A stretch of DNA of 64,000 nt from contig JBEKUJ010000003.1 of NCBI GenBank assembly GCA_049515135.1, forward strand, positions 1 to 64,000. Direction: 5' to 3'. Source of the stretch: Fen-1364 sp049515135 (lineage in GTDB: Bacteria > Spirochaetota > Spirochaetia > SZUA-6 > Fen-1364). The notes beneath the pieces were generated by a model. The model ran no database searches. It had not been told where the DNA came from and saw nothing but the letters and a program-made list of their open reading frames with translations. Every line of letters begins with the position of its first letter. Position 1 is the first letter of the stretch. Both the position numbers and the translations under genes were made by a program. Positions 24,315 to 32,990 of the stretch are shown here, in pieces.

Positions 24315-25306
24315 TCCGCACATTCCGCTACGCCTATATCCTGGCGAAGATCTACGGCAGCCTGGCAAAAACATATGTTGGGGCCAATTTCCAGGACCTA
24401 TTGCGCCTGAAGAGGTTGGAGGAGATCTTCGACCAGCTTTTCCCGGGGGAGCGGTCTGCGACGCAGGAGGAGACTCTCTCCGCGGAGCTGGAGGCGCGCA
24501 TCGTGACGGCCGGGATCAGGTCCATGACGGAAATCCTTTCCCTGCTGGGTGATCCTCCAGACATCCTTGTCCATATCCTGCGCAAATACGAGTACCAGAG
24601 CGTCAAGTCGGTGATGCGCAGCCTTACAAGAGAAAAAGGGGAAGAGCCCGTCATCTGGGACCTCGGGAAGTACGCCCTTCTTCGCCCGGGGAAGGGACGC
24701 GACCTTGAAAAGACCATCGCAGCCAGTCCCTACGCGTGGGTCCTGCCCAATCTTCGCTCGATGCCTCTTTTCCAGATCGAGAACATGCTGGATCGCGACT
24801 ACTATTCAACGCTGTTGGCGCTGGCACGCGGCCTTCCCGCGCGTGACCGCTCCGGAGTCATGCGGATTGTCAGCCTGGAGATGACGCTCGAAAACGCGAT
24901 CTGGGCGCTTCGGCTTCGCTTTTTTTTCGGTCTTGATGCGCAGGCGGCCAACCCTCTCATGCTCTCCGGGATGACGGAGTCCCACCGAAAAGCGATGGCG
25001 GAGGCATTCGAGATCGCGGCTGACTCGGTGGAGGGCTGGCGGAAGTGGAAATATTCCTGGCTGATCGACGATCAGCTCGGGGAGGCCTTCCGCGCACCGG
25101 ATCCTGTCCGCGCAGAGCAAAAGGCCACGCATCGTCTTGTGCTCAGGGCGCACCAGCTGTTTCACGAGGACCCGTTCACCCTGACTCCGATCGTTGCGTA
25201 CTTCAAGCTCAAGGAGCTGGAAACGGGAATGCTCAAGATAGCGGTCGAAGCGCTGCAGCTGTCCGTTTCCGAGCGTGAGGTCCTTTCGATGGTTGGAGCT
25301 GGCTGA
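24311..25306 (+). CDS. atpC: V/A-type ATPase subunit C (d-like)
   Basis: A 331-residue helical protein that in this complex links the rotor ring to the central stalk. The N-terminus (RYAYILAKIYGSLAKTYV) and C-terminus (FTLTPIVAYFKLKELE) match the family: the C-terminal 'P...YF..KE.E' pattern is characteristic of archaeal-type subunit C. It overlaps its neighbours by 4 and 1 nt. Divergence from other bacterial members is high, and position in the operon strengthens the call. Confidence 0.82.
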   Translation: MIRTFRYAYILAKIYGSLAKTYVGANFQDLLRLKRLEEIFDQLFPGERSATQEETLSAELEARIVTAGIRSMTEILSLLGDPPDILVHILRKYEYQSVKSVMRSLTREKGEEPVIWDLGKYALLRPGKGRDLEKTIAASPYAWVLPNLRSMPLFQIENMLDRDYYSTLLALARGLPARDRSGVMRIVSLEMTLENAIWALRLRFFFGLDAQAANPLMLSGMTESHRKAMAEAFEIAADSVEGWRKWKYSWLIDDQLGEAFRAPDPVRAEQKATHRLVLRAHQLFHEDPFTLTPIVAYFKLKELETGMLKIAVEALQLSVSEREVLSMVGAG

Positions 25307-27306
25307 TGTTTTTCACGGAGCGCATGAAAAAGCTCGAGCTGCTTGTGCTCAAGCGCGACGTGGATGCAGTGATGCGATACCTGGGCTTCGCGGGCTGCCT
25401 GCAGCTGATTGCGGACGCCGGCGGGCAGACAGAGCCGACTCCTGCAGAGCGTGAGATTGCCGAGCTGAAGGTCAGGGTGGACGCCCTTTCGCGCTTTCTC
25501 GATCTCCCCCTCGGCCCTCAGGAGCCGATGGACCGGTCCGCGGCCGTCCGGCCTCGTGAGGTTCTGCGCAAAACGGCAGACGAGCTTGTTTCTGAGACCG
25601 CAGACCTTGTTGCAGAGGAGAGCCGGCTGGTCCAGCAACGGCTCAGCCTGAAGCGGAGTCTGGAGGAGCTTTCGGCTTTTTCCGAGCTCACAGTTCCTTT
25701 TGGAGAACTGGCAAACCTCACCTACCTCACATTCCGTCTGGGCGTCATCCCGGAGGAAAAGCTGGAAGAGCTGACGCAGGCCCTGGCCGACAGGGCGGTC
25801 ATCGTTGCCCTGAAGAAGCAGGGCCACATCATGGCAATAACCGACCGCAAGGGGCGATGGGCCCTGGACAGCGAGCTGGCAAAGTTCGATTTCCAGCCCC
25901 TGGAGCTTCCGGCTGACGCCACGGGCGTTCCCCTCGACGTGATGAATGCGGTGGAGCGCAATCTCGTGCAGACCGATGCAGCCATCTCGCGGCTGGAAGA
26001 CCGAAAGCGCCAGACCAGGGAGTCGCGGGGTGAGCTGATAGCGGCGCTTCGGGAGGACCTCAATCTGGCGGTTGCCGTTGATTCCGTCAAGCAGGGCTTC
26101 GCCTCCACCGGGTCCGTCATCCGGGTGAGCGGCTGGATCCCGCGGCGGATGTTCGCAGAGGTTGCAGCGGAACTAGAAAAGATCGCCCAGGGAAGGCTGG
26201 CCCTCAAGTCGTACGACCCCGAGGAGCTCCCGGAGGTGCGCTCGGGAAAGGTGAAGGTCCCCGTTTCCGTTCGGCATGGGCGGATCGTGCGCTCTTTCGA
26301 ACGAATGGTTTTTTCCTACAGCGTTCCGCTCTACGGGACCATCGACCCGACGCCGTTTGTCGCCGGGATGTTCGTCCTGCTCTTTGCAATCATGTTCGGA
26401 GACGTGGGGCAGGGTTTCGTCGGGGTCCTCCTGGGTCTCCTGATCGCAAGCGGCAAGGTGAAATCCTTCGAATCCTACCGCAGGAAAAACTTCGGGACCG
26501 TCTTCATGGTGGTGGGCGCAGCATCGATGATAACGGGGCTGCTCTACGGCTCTTTCTTCGCCAACGAGCAAGTCCTGGTGCCGGTTTCACGATTCATCAC
26601 GCGGATGGTCGCAGGCAGGCCTGCAGACCATATCATTTCACTCGCGGGGTTCGACAAAATAATTCTTTTCTTCGGCATCACCATCGGCGTGGGCGCCGTG
26701 ATCAATTCCATTGGATTGATCATCAACCTGGTAAACACGATGAGGATGCGCAGGTGGGAAGAGGCGCTCCTTTCCAAGACGGGCCTCGCCGGTGCGCTTT
26801 TCTTCTGGTATGTGCTCTCCATCGCGGTGAGAGTCCTCCTGGGGGGAGGCTTCAGCGGGATCGATATCGGTGTTCTTGCCATCCCCCTGTGCGCCCTGTT
26901 CTTTCGCGAGCCCATCATGCGCCTTGCCAGGAGGAAGCGCCCCGTCCTGAAGGACGGCCTTTTCAGCTTCATCATGGAAGGGATAGTCGAGATCCTGGAG
27001 TCGGGCATCTACTACATCTCCAACTCTGTTTCTTTCCTCCGCGTGGCGGCCTTCGCCCTTGCCCATACCGTGCTCAGCACCATCGTCTTTCTCCTCGCCG
27101 ACATGGTCGGCGGGGCTGCCGGTGGAATCGCGTTTCGGATCCTCGTCATTCTGATCGGTAACTCCATCATCATAGTCCTTGAAGGCCTGATCGTCACAAT
27201 CCAAGTGGTCAGGCTTCAATACTACGAGTTCTTCTCCAAGTTCTTCACTGAATCGGGAGAGGAGTTCAAGCCATTCACTTTGCGGTCTTCGGGAGGTGTG
27301 CGGTGA
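25306..27306 (+). CDS. atpI: V/A-type ATPase subunit I (a subunit)
   Basis: A 666-residue membrane stator subunit that forms the ion half-channels against the K ring. The N-terminal half (1-330) is cytosolic, with long helices. The C-terminal half has about seven to eight membrane spans, including the conserved FAIMFGDVGQGFVG, MVVGAASMITGLLYGSFF and the buried region SFLRVAAFALAH, which carries the essential Arg. ATG 25306 overlaps the subunit C stop by 1 nt. Confidence 0.92.
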   Translation: MFFTERMKKLELLVLKRDVDAVMRYLGFAGCLQLIADAGGQTEPTPAEREIAELKVRVDALSRFLDLPLGPQEPMDRSAAVRPREVLRKTADELVSETADLVAEESRLVQQRLSLKRSLEELSAFSELTVPFGELANLTYLTFRLGVIPEEKLEELTQALADRAVIVALKKQGHIMAITDRKGRWALDSELAKFDFQPLELPADATGVPLDVMNAVERNLVQTDAAISRLEDRKRQTRESRGELIAALREDLNLAVAVDSVKQGFASTGSVIRVSGWIPRRMFAEVAAELEKIAQGRLALKSYDPEELPEVRSGKVKVPVSVRHGRIVRSFERMVFSYSVPLYGTIDPTPFVAGMFVLLFAIMFGDVGQGFVGVLLGLLIASGKVKSFESYRRKNFGTVFMVVGAASMITGLLYGSFFANEQVLVPVSRFITRMVAGRPADHIISLAGFDKIILFFGITIGVGAVINSIGLIINLVNTMRMRRWEEALLSKTGLAGALFFWYVLSIAVRVLLGGGFSGIDIGVLAIPLCALFFREPIMRLARRKRPVLKDGLFSFIMEGIVEILESGIYYISNSVSFLRVAAFALAHTVLSTIVFLLADMVGGAAGGIAFRILVILIGNSIIIVLEGLIVTIQVVRLQYYEFFSKFFTESGEEFKPFTLRSSGGVR

Positions 27307-27611
27307 AAAAGAGGTTTGTTCTCGCGGCGACGCTCCTTGTCGTGGCGGCGGCTCCGGCGGTCTTTGCCCAGGCGGCGGGGAGCGCCCCAGCTTCGACAAA
27401 TGTCTTCAAGTTCCTCGCCGCGGCCGTTGCTGTCGGTCTTGCGACGCTGGGCGGCGGCATAGCGGTGGGGCAGATCGGCGCTGCGGCAATGGCTGCAATG
27501 AGCGAAAACCCCGATCTCTCGGGCAAGGCCCTGCCTTTTGTGGGGCTGGCGGAAGGAATCTGCCTCTGGGGGTTCATCGTGGCCCTCATGATCCTGTCAG
27601 CGGCGGGATAG
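27303..27611 (+). CDS. atpK: V/A-type ATPase subunit K (c ring), single-hairpin form
   Basis: The 102-residue proteolipid of the rotor ring. Residues 1-23 look like a cleavable signal peptide (MKKRF, hydrophobic core, FAQA). A single helical hairpin follows: helix 1 at about 36-65 (GGGIAVGQIGAAAMAAM, Gln57) and helix 2 at about 77-99 with the ion-carrying Glu84 in GLAEGICLWG. Bacterial V-type K subunits are often double hairpins of about 150 residues; this one has F-type c size. Gly follows the Glu, so coupling-ion specificity cannot be read with confidence. It overlaps subunit I by 4 nt. Confidence 0.88.
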   Translation: MKKRFVLAATLLVVAAAPAVFAQAAGSAPASTNVFKFLAAAVAVGLATLGGGIAVGQIGAAAMAAMSENPDLSGKALPFVGLAEGICLWGFIVALMILSAAG

Positions 27612-27624
27612 GCCGGGTCAGGGT

Positions 27625-27930
27625 GTGGAGTTCCATGTAATCGGTGACGAAGAGGTCGTCATTGGTTTCCGGTTTGTCGGCGTTCCGGGGAGCGTGGCCC
27701 GGACCGAAACGGAAGCACGGGAGGCCTTCACAAGCGTCACGGAAGAAGGGAAGGCGCGGGTGCTCATCCTGACAGAGCAGGTGTCTTCTTTTCTGGCCAG
27801 GGAAGTGATGGACTGGCAGATGAACGGGTCGTATCCGTTGATTGTCGAGATCCCGGGGATCAAAGGGCACATGGCCGACCGCAGGAGTCTCATCGACTCG
27901 ATTCGCGACGCCGTCGGGATACATGTGTAG
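27625..27930 (+). CDS. atpF: V/A-type ATPase subunit F
   Basis: A 101-residue soluble central-stalk protein with a Rossmann-like alpha/beta fold. Family features: an N-terminal VIGDEEVVIGFRFVGV, then LILTEQVSSFL, and YPLIVEIPG near residue 72. The start is GTG 27625 with GGTCAGGG upstream. It is separated from subunit E by about 100 nt that hold a short tandem repeat, the only sizeable gap in the operon. Confidence 0.88.
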   Translation: MEFHVIGDEEVVIGFRFVGVPGSVARTETEAREAFTSVTEEGKARVLILTEQVSSFLAREVMDWQMNGSYPLIVEIPGIKGHMADRRSLIDSIRDAVGIHV

Positions 27931-27990
27931 ACAGGGATGTCGAAGGCGAGCGAGCACAGGGATGTGCGAAAGCGAGCCTGTAGCCAGGGA
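27931..27990 (+). repeat. 25-bp imperfect tandem repeat between atpF and atpE
   Basis: ACAGGGATGT occurs at 27931-27940 and 27956-27965 (period 25), each followed by CGAAxGCGAGC. A third, degraded copy (CCAGGGACGATATCGA) starts at 27984. This fills the 99-nt gap in the ATPase operon and has no visible coding role. Confidence 0.6.
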
Positions 27991-28029
27991 CGATATCGAC
28001 CGCAGGGCCAGGAATAGGGGAGTCTTGGA

Positions 28030-28632
28030 ATGGAAGTTGTCAAATCCGGCGAGACGCTGGAAAAACAGGTCCTGGAGGATGCTCGCGCAAAGGCGAGCCG
28101 CATCCTGACGGAATCGGACAAGGAATGCCAGGCCCTTCGCGATGAATGGAACCGCAGGACGGACCAAGATATCCGGCGGATCGAGGCGGATCGTGATTCG
28201 AAGATTGCTGCAGTGCGGCAGGAGCTTGCGGCATCCGTTCCGCTGGACTTGATGCGCGCCCGGCTTTCCTACATCCAGGAGTCAGTGAACCGGGCCCTCA
28301 AGGATTACTTCGCAGGGCTCGCTCCTTCGGACGTTGCCCGCATCATCGGCAGGATGCTGCGGCGCATGCCTCCCGTGTTTCAAGGCGCAAAGGCAATCGC
28401 ATATGTCGCGGGGGTGAGCCCCAAGGACGCCAAACGGATTGTGGAAGAGAACGTCCCGGGGGTCAGCGTCGAGGTGAAGGACTTGGCCGCTGAAGACGGG
28501 GACACCGGGATGGTGCTGGAGACGACTGACAGACGAATACGCTTTCGCGGAACACTGCAGGAGCTCGGCGCGCAGCTCCTGGAGCAGTATCGCGAAGAGT
28601 TGGCCGCTGCCTTACTGGGAAGAGATGTATAG
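28030..28632 (+). CDS. atpE: V/A-type ATPase subunit E
   Basis: A 200-residue peripheral stalk subunit. The N-terminal 75 residues form a charged helix (DARAKASRILTESDKEC, then RRIEADRDSKIAAVRQ) that would pair with the G/H-like subunit. The globular C-terminal domain has the family's late strand motif (GMVLETTDRRIRFRGTL) and a helical end. It abuts subunit A directly, one base apart at the stop. Confidence 0.88.
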   Translation: MEVVKSGETLEKQVLEDARAKASRILTESDKECQALRDEWNRRTDQDIRRIEADRDSKIAAVRQELAASVPLDLMRARLSYIQESVNRALKDYFAGLAPSDVARIIGRMLRRMPPVFQGAKAIAYVAGVSPKDAKRIVEENVPGVSVEVKDLAAEDGDTGMVLETTDRRIRFRGTLQELGAQLLEQYREELAAALLGRDV

Positions 28633-30387
28633 ATGATCGAAGGAAAGGTAATCAGGATAAACGGCCCCATCATCAAAGCGACCGGCCTCGGGGGAAGCGG
28701 GCTCTATGACGTGGTGGAGATAGGAGAGAAACGGCTCATTGGTGAGATCATCCGCCTTGAAGGGGATACGGCAACCATCCAGATCTACGAGGAAAACACC
28801 GGTATGCGCGTGGGGGAGAGCGCGTGGTCGCTCGAACGCCCCCTCTCCGTGCATCTTGGGCCTGGCCTCCTTGGCACGATATATGACGGCATCCAGAGGC
28901 CTCTTGCGGAGATCAAGAAAACCGCCGGCGGATTCATCACCCCGGGGATCAAGACACCACCCCTCTCCCCGGACAGGAAATGGCGTTTCGAGCCTGCGTG
29001 CAAGGTCGGGGACCCTGTTGCCCCGGGCGCCATCGTGGGCCAGGTGCGGGAGTCCGCAACAATAGTGCATAAGCTCGTGGTCTTCCCGGAGCTGCGGCCG
29101 TCGAAAATCGAATGGGTGGCCCCGGAGGGCGACTACACGATCCGCGATACGATCGTGAAGCTCTCCGGCGGGACCGACATGACGATGTCCCACTACTGGC
29201 CTGTGCGAAAGCCCCGGCCGTACATCGAGAAGATGGGAATGGATGAGCCGCTCATCACTGGTCAGCGCGTCATCGACGTCTTCTTCCCCATTTCACGAGG
29301 CGGGACTGCGGCGATACCCGGCGGTTTCGGAACGGGAAAGACCATGACGCAGCATGCGCTGGCCAAGTGGTGCGACGCGGATATCATCGTCTACATAGGC
29401 TGCGGAGAGCGCGGCAATGAAATGACGGATGTCCTCACGGAGTTTCCCAAGATCCAGGACCCCAGGACCGGCAAGTCCCTCATGGAGAGGACAATTCTCA
29501 TCGCCAACACGTCAAACATGCCCGTGGCCGCGCGCGAGGTGTCGATCTATACCGGAATCACCCTGGCCGAATACTATAGGGACATGGGCTACGACGTGGC
29601 CGTCATGGCGGACTCGACGTCGCGTTGGGCCGAGGCCTTGCGGGAACTGTCGGGGCGGCTGGAGGAGATGCCCGCGGACGAGGGCTTCCCCGCGTATCTA
29701 CCGACCCGGCTTGCCGAGTTTTACGAAAGGGCGGGGAAGGTGAGGGCGCTGGGGGACCGGATGGGCTCGATTTCCGTGATCGGCGCCGTCTCCCCTCCGG
29801 GCGGGGACTTTTCCGAGCCCGTAACGCAGCATACCAAGCGGTTCATACGGTGCTTTTGGGCGCTGGACAGGGAGCTTGCGAATGCACGGCACTATCCGGC
29901 CATCTCATGGATCGACTCATACAGCGAGTACGCGGAAGAGGTCCGACCGTGGTGGGAGAAGGTCAATCCCTTCTGGAGCGGGGCCAGGGAAAAGGCACTG
30001 GACCTGCTCAAGCGGGAGCAGCGGCTGTCTCAGATCGTCAAGCTGATCGGACCCGATGCGCTTCCCGACAACCAGCGGCTCATCCTCATGGTCGCGGAGA
30101 TGATCAAGAACGGCTTTCTCCAGCAGAACGCGTTCGACGAGATCGACATGTTCAGCGTCCCCGACAAGCAGGTGCGGATATTGAAGATCATCATGGATTT
30201 CCATGATCGCGCGCTCGCAATCATCCAGCTCGGCGCACCGCTTCTCAAGATCCGGGAGCTTTCCTGCCAGGAGAAAATTATCCGCGCCAAATCGAGCATC
30301 GCAAACAACGAGCTTGCGCGCCTGGACGAGATCGAGACCCTGATGGTGAAGGAAATGGACGAGCTGGAGAGGAGCTACAGCAGATGA
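28633..30387 (+). CDS. atpA: V/A-type ATP synthase catalytic subunit A
   Basis: The 584-residue catalytic subunit. The family's non-homologous insert lies between the N-terminal barrel and the ATPase core (about residues 115-185). Walker A is GGFGTGKT (230-237), as in V/A-type rather than F-type beta subunits. Further landmarks: GCGERGNEMTDVL, NTSNMPVAAREVSIYTG, and MADSTSRWAEALRE. The length is standard for the archaeal-type enzyme, and subunit B starts by ATGA overlap. Confidence 0.97.
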   Translation: MIEGKVIRINGPIIKATGLGGSGLYDVVEIGEKRLIGEIIRLEGDTATIQIYEENTGMRVGESAWSLERPLSVHLGPGLLGTIYDGIQRPLAEIKKTAGGFITPGIKTPPLSPDRKWRFEPACKVGDPVAPGAIVGQVRESATIVHKLVVFPELRPSKIEWVAPEGDYTIRDTIVKLSGGTDMTMSHYWPVRKPRPYIEKMGMDEPLITGQRVIDVFFPISRGGTAAIPGGFGTGKTMTQHALAKWCDADIIVYIGCGERGNEMTDVLTEFPKIQDPRTGKSLMERTILIANTSNMPVAAREVSIYTGITLAEYYRDMGYDVAVMADSTSRWAEALRELSGRLEEMPADEGFPAYLPTRLAEFYERAGKVRALGDRMGSISVIGAVSPPGGDFSEPVTQHTKRFIRCFWALDRELANARHYPAISWIDSYSEYAEEVRPWWEKVNPFWSGAREKALDLLKREQRLSQIVKLIGPDALPDNQRLILMVAEMIKNGFLQQNAFDEIDMFSVPDKQVRILKIIMDFHDRALAIIQLGAPLLKIRELSCQEKIIRAKSSIANNELARLDEIETLMVKEMDELERSYSR

Positions 30388-31802
30388 AGGGACTCGAATA
30401 CCGGGGGGTGACGCGGGTGGAAGGCCCCATCGTCGTTCTCAAGCGTACCGAGGACGTGGGGCTGGGAGAGATGGTGATCGTCTACGATCGGGACAGGGGC
30501 CAGAGGAAGGGACGGATCATCGAGATATCGGAACAGGCGGTGGCGGTCCAGATCTTCGGCCCGAACACCGGCCTTTCCACAGAGAGCTCCGCCGTCGAGT
30601 TCAGCGGCTCGCCCATGGAGATGAGGGTCTCGCGGGACATGCTGGGCAGGATTTTCGACGGGCTTGGCGAGCCCATGGACGGGTACCCTGCGTCGTTCAG
30701 CTCTCTGAAGCTGGATGTGAACGGCGTGCCCATCAACCCGGATTCGCGAACGTATCCGAAGGACTTCATCCAGACCGGGATCTCCTGCATCGATGGCATG
30801 AACACGCTGATCCGCGGTCAGAAGCTCCCGATATTTTCAGGCAACGGCCTGCCTCACAACCGTCTTGCCGCGCAGATCATCCGCCAGGCAAAGATACTCA
30901 CCTCGGACGAGCCGTTCGTCATGGTGTTCGCCGCCATGGGGGTCAAGTATGACGTGGCCCGGTTTTTCATCGACGCCTTCGAGGACAGCGGCGTCTTGTC
31001 CAACGTCGTCATGTTCCTTTCCCTTGCGGACGACCCCTCCATCGAGCGCATCATCACTCCGCGCTGCGCGCTCACGGCCGCGGAATACCTTGCGTACACC
31101 TGCGACATGCACGTTCTCGTCGTCATGACCGACATGACGAACTACTGCGAGTCCCTTCGGGAGGTTTCGACCATCCGCGGGGAAATCCCGTCCCGCAAGG
31201 GGTATCCCGGGTACCTTTACTCCGACCTTGCCTCCCTGTACGAGCGCGCGGGAAGAATCGAGGGGTCGAAGGGCTCCATCACTCAGATTCCGGTCCTCAC
31301 AATGCCGAGTGACGACATCTCCCACCCGGTGCCCGACCTCACCGGCTACATAACCGAGGGGCAGATCGTGCTCGACAGAGAGTTGTTCCAGAAGGGGATC
31401 TATCCGCCCATTGCGGGCCTTCCCTCTCTCTCGCGCCTCATGAAGGACGGAATCGGGCCGGGCATGACGAGGGAGGACCACAAGGAGCTGTCCTCGCAGC
31501 TGTTTGCTGCGTATTCGAAGGTCAGGAGCATCCGCTCCCTGGCGTCCGTCATCGGTGAGGAGGAGCTTTCCGAGCTGGACAGAAGATACCTTGCCTTTGG
31601 AGAAAGGTTCGAAAGGGACTTCCTTGCCCAGGGGGAGCGGGAGAACCGAAGCATCGATCAGACCCTGGACCTGGGCTGGAAGCTGCTCACGGCTCTTCCG
31701 CGGTCCGAGCTGTACAGGATCAGGGAGCAGATGCTGGAAAAATATTTTGCGAAGTACGAAACCCCGGCGGATGCCGCCGCAGCGGCTCGCGGGAGCGCAT
31801 AG
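30384..31802 (+). CDS. atpB: V/A-type ATP synthase subunit B
   Basis: The 472-residue non-catalytic partner of subunit A. It has the regulatory-subunit P-loop remnant FSGNGLPHN (no GKT), which distinguishes B from A. It also has VFAAMGVKYDVARFF, the ALTAAEYLAY stretch, TDMTNYCESLREVS and PGYLYSDLASLYERAGR. The C-terminal helical domain ends in an Ala-rich tail. One base separates its stop from subunit D. Confidence 0.96.
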   Translation: MKGLEYRGVTRVEGPIVVLKRTEDVGLGEMVIVYDRDRGQRKGRIIEISEQAVAVQIFGPNTGLSTESSAVEFSGSPMEMRVSRDMLGRIFDGLGEPMDGYPASFSSLKLDVNGVPINPDSRTYPKDFIQTGISCIDGMNTLIRGQKLPIFSGNGLPHNRLAAQIIRQAKILTSDEPFVMVFAAMGVKYDVARFFIDAFEDSGVLSNVVMFLSLADDPSIERIITPRCALTAAEYLAYTCDMHVLVVMTDMTNYCESLREVSTIRGEIPSRKGYPGYLYSDLASLYERAGRIEGSKGSITQIPVLTMPSDDISHPVPDLTGYITEGQIVLDRELFQKGIYPPIAGLPSLSRLMKDGIGPGMTREDHKELSSQLFAAYSKVRSIRSLASVIGEEELSELDRRYLAFGERFERDFLAQGERENRSIDQTLDLGWKLLTALPRSELYRIREQMLEKYFAKYETPADAAAAARGSA

Positions 31803-32432
31803 ATGGGCCGCTACGACGTACCGCCGACAAAATCGAATCTCTTCGCCGTTCGGGGGCAGCTTGCGATTGCGCGCGAAGGCTTCGAGCTGCTTGAGCAGAA
31901 AAGGGAAATCCTCATCATGGAGCTGATGCGCATGGTGGAGGAGGTGAAGCTTCTCGAGCGGGACCTGAGCAAGCGGGTGGAGTCGGCGTACGGTGCACTG
32001 AAGGTCATGATCGTCGGCCTGGGGCGGGAGACGGCGCGCGAAGTGAGCTCCGGGATATCCTTCGACTATGTGGTCAAGGAGAAGCAGAGCCGTCTGATGG
32101 GAATTCCCCTGCCCTCTATCGACGTGCAAACCCCAGGAATGGCCCTGAAGTATTCGTTCATGAACACCCACGCGACGTGTGACAGGACCATGCTGGAGTT
32201 CTTCGAGCTGTTGAAGCTCGTTGCGCGGATGGCCGAGATACGGACAATGGTGTGGCGCCTTGCCAAAGAGGTGCGAAAGACGCAAAGGCGCGTCAACGCC
32301 CTTGAGAAAATCGTCATCCCTGACGTCATGGAAACCAAGAAGTTCATCGAGGACGTCCTTGAGGAAAGAGAGCGCGAAGTCTTCTTTGTCCAGAAAATCC
32401 TCAAGGCCCGGCTCCTGGGGGATAGAGTATGA
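31803..32432 (+). CDS. atpD: V/A-type ATPase subunit D
   Basis: A 209-residue central-shaft subunit made of two long helices. The N-terminus is the family hallmark (PPTKSNLFAVRGQLAIAREG, then LLEQKREIL). The C-terminal helix contains TQRRVNALEKIVIP, which rotates inside the A3B3 head. ATG 31803 follows the subunit B stop immediately. The stop overlaps the stress-protein start (ATGA). Confidence 0.95.
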   Translation: MGRYDVPPTKSNLFAVRGQLAIAREGFELLEQKREILIMELMRMVEEVKLLERDLSKRVESAYGALKVMIVGLGRETAREVSSGISFDYVVKEKQSRLMGIPLPSIDVQTPGMALKYSFMNTHATCDRTMLEFFELLKLVARMAEIRTMVWRLAKEVRKTQRRVNALEKIVIPDVMETKKFIEDVLEEREREVFFVQKILKARLLGDRV

Positions 32433-32911
32433 AGTCATTGATCCAGACAATCGTCGTGGCAGTCAGCGGATCGGAAGCCTCCATCAACGCGGCAAAGTAC
32501 GGCATCGTCATGGCCAGGCTCTATCGCCTGCGGCTGGTTGGCGTGTACGTGGTTGATACGGCCACTCTCCGCGAGCTGCTTCTCTCCAAGATTTTCGTGG
32601 AGGACGAAAGCTCGGAGTACGAGAAGAGCCTTGAAGAGAACGGCCGCAGGTACCTGAACTATGTGCAGGACCTTGCCGCGAAAAAGGGCGTCGAAATGGA
32701 GAAGATCCTCCGGCGCGGGGCCATTTCGACGGAAATCGTGGAAGCCGCTGACGAGGCGGGCGCCGATCTCATCCTCCTTGGGGGCTTCGAAGAGAGCAAG
32801 AGCATCCGTGATGTCGTGAGCAGGCAGCGGAGGGAGATCGTCAGAAACTCAAAATGCTCCGTCCTTGTGGTCAAGGAGCCCGCCATCGACCTGATCTACA
32901 AAAGATCATGA
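32429..32911 (+). CDS. universal stress protein (UspA-like) in the ATPase operon
   Basis: A 160-residue single Usp domain. The start TIVVAVSGSEAS and the C-terminal strand KCSVLVVKEP are typical. The ATP-binding Gly pattern (GxxGxxxxxxxxxGS) is absent: the equivalent segment reads GGFEESKSIRDVVSR. It is therefore probably of the non-ATP-binding class. It is translationally coupled to subunit D by an ATGA overlap, so it is made together with the ATPase. A role in assembly or regulation is possible but not shown. Confidence 0.82.
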   Translation: MKSLIQTIVVAVSGSEASINAAKYGIVMARLYRLRLVGVYVVDTATLRELLLSKIFVEDESSEYEKSLEENGRRYLNYVQDLAAKKGVEMEKILRRGAISTEIVEAADEAGADLILLGGFEESKSIRDVVSRQRREIVRNSKCSVLVVKEPAIDLIYKRS

Positions 32912-32927
32912 CCGCCGCTGTGAAAAG

Positions 32928-32990
32928 CTAGGGTGCGCCTTCCGTACGTCCAACGCCGCGCAAGCGCGGCAGACTCGGCGCACCTCCTAG
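32928..32990. terminator. large bidirectional hairpin ending the V-ATPase operon
   Basis: Outer arms 32928-32939 and 32977-32990 pair (CTAGGGTGCGCC with GGCGCACCTCCTAG, with a 2-nt bulge). An inner perfect hairpin GCCGCGC-AA-GCGCGGC sits at 32955-32970. There is no T-run. It lies between convergent genes and overlaps the stop of the minus-strand lipoprotein. The inner palindrome is copy 2 of the element at 4423-4444. Confidence 0.55.

Noticed and set aside
27931..28010. CRISPR-like array between atpF and atpE
   Set aside because: Only two good copies with a period of 25 bp, so there is no room for spacers, and no cas genes in the window.
30837..32450. 537-codon minus-strand ORF opposite ATPase subunits B and D
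   Set aside because: Antisense to two unmistakable genes; composition typical of mirror frames in GC-rich DNA.
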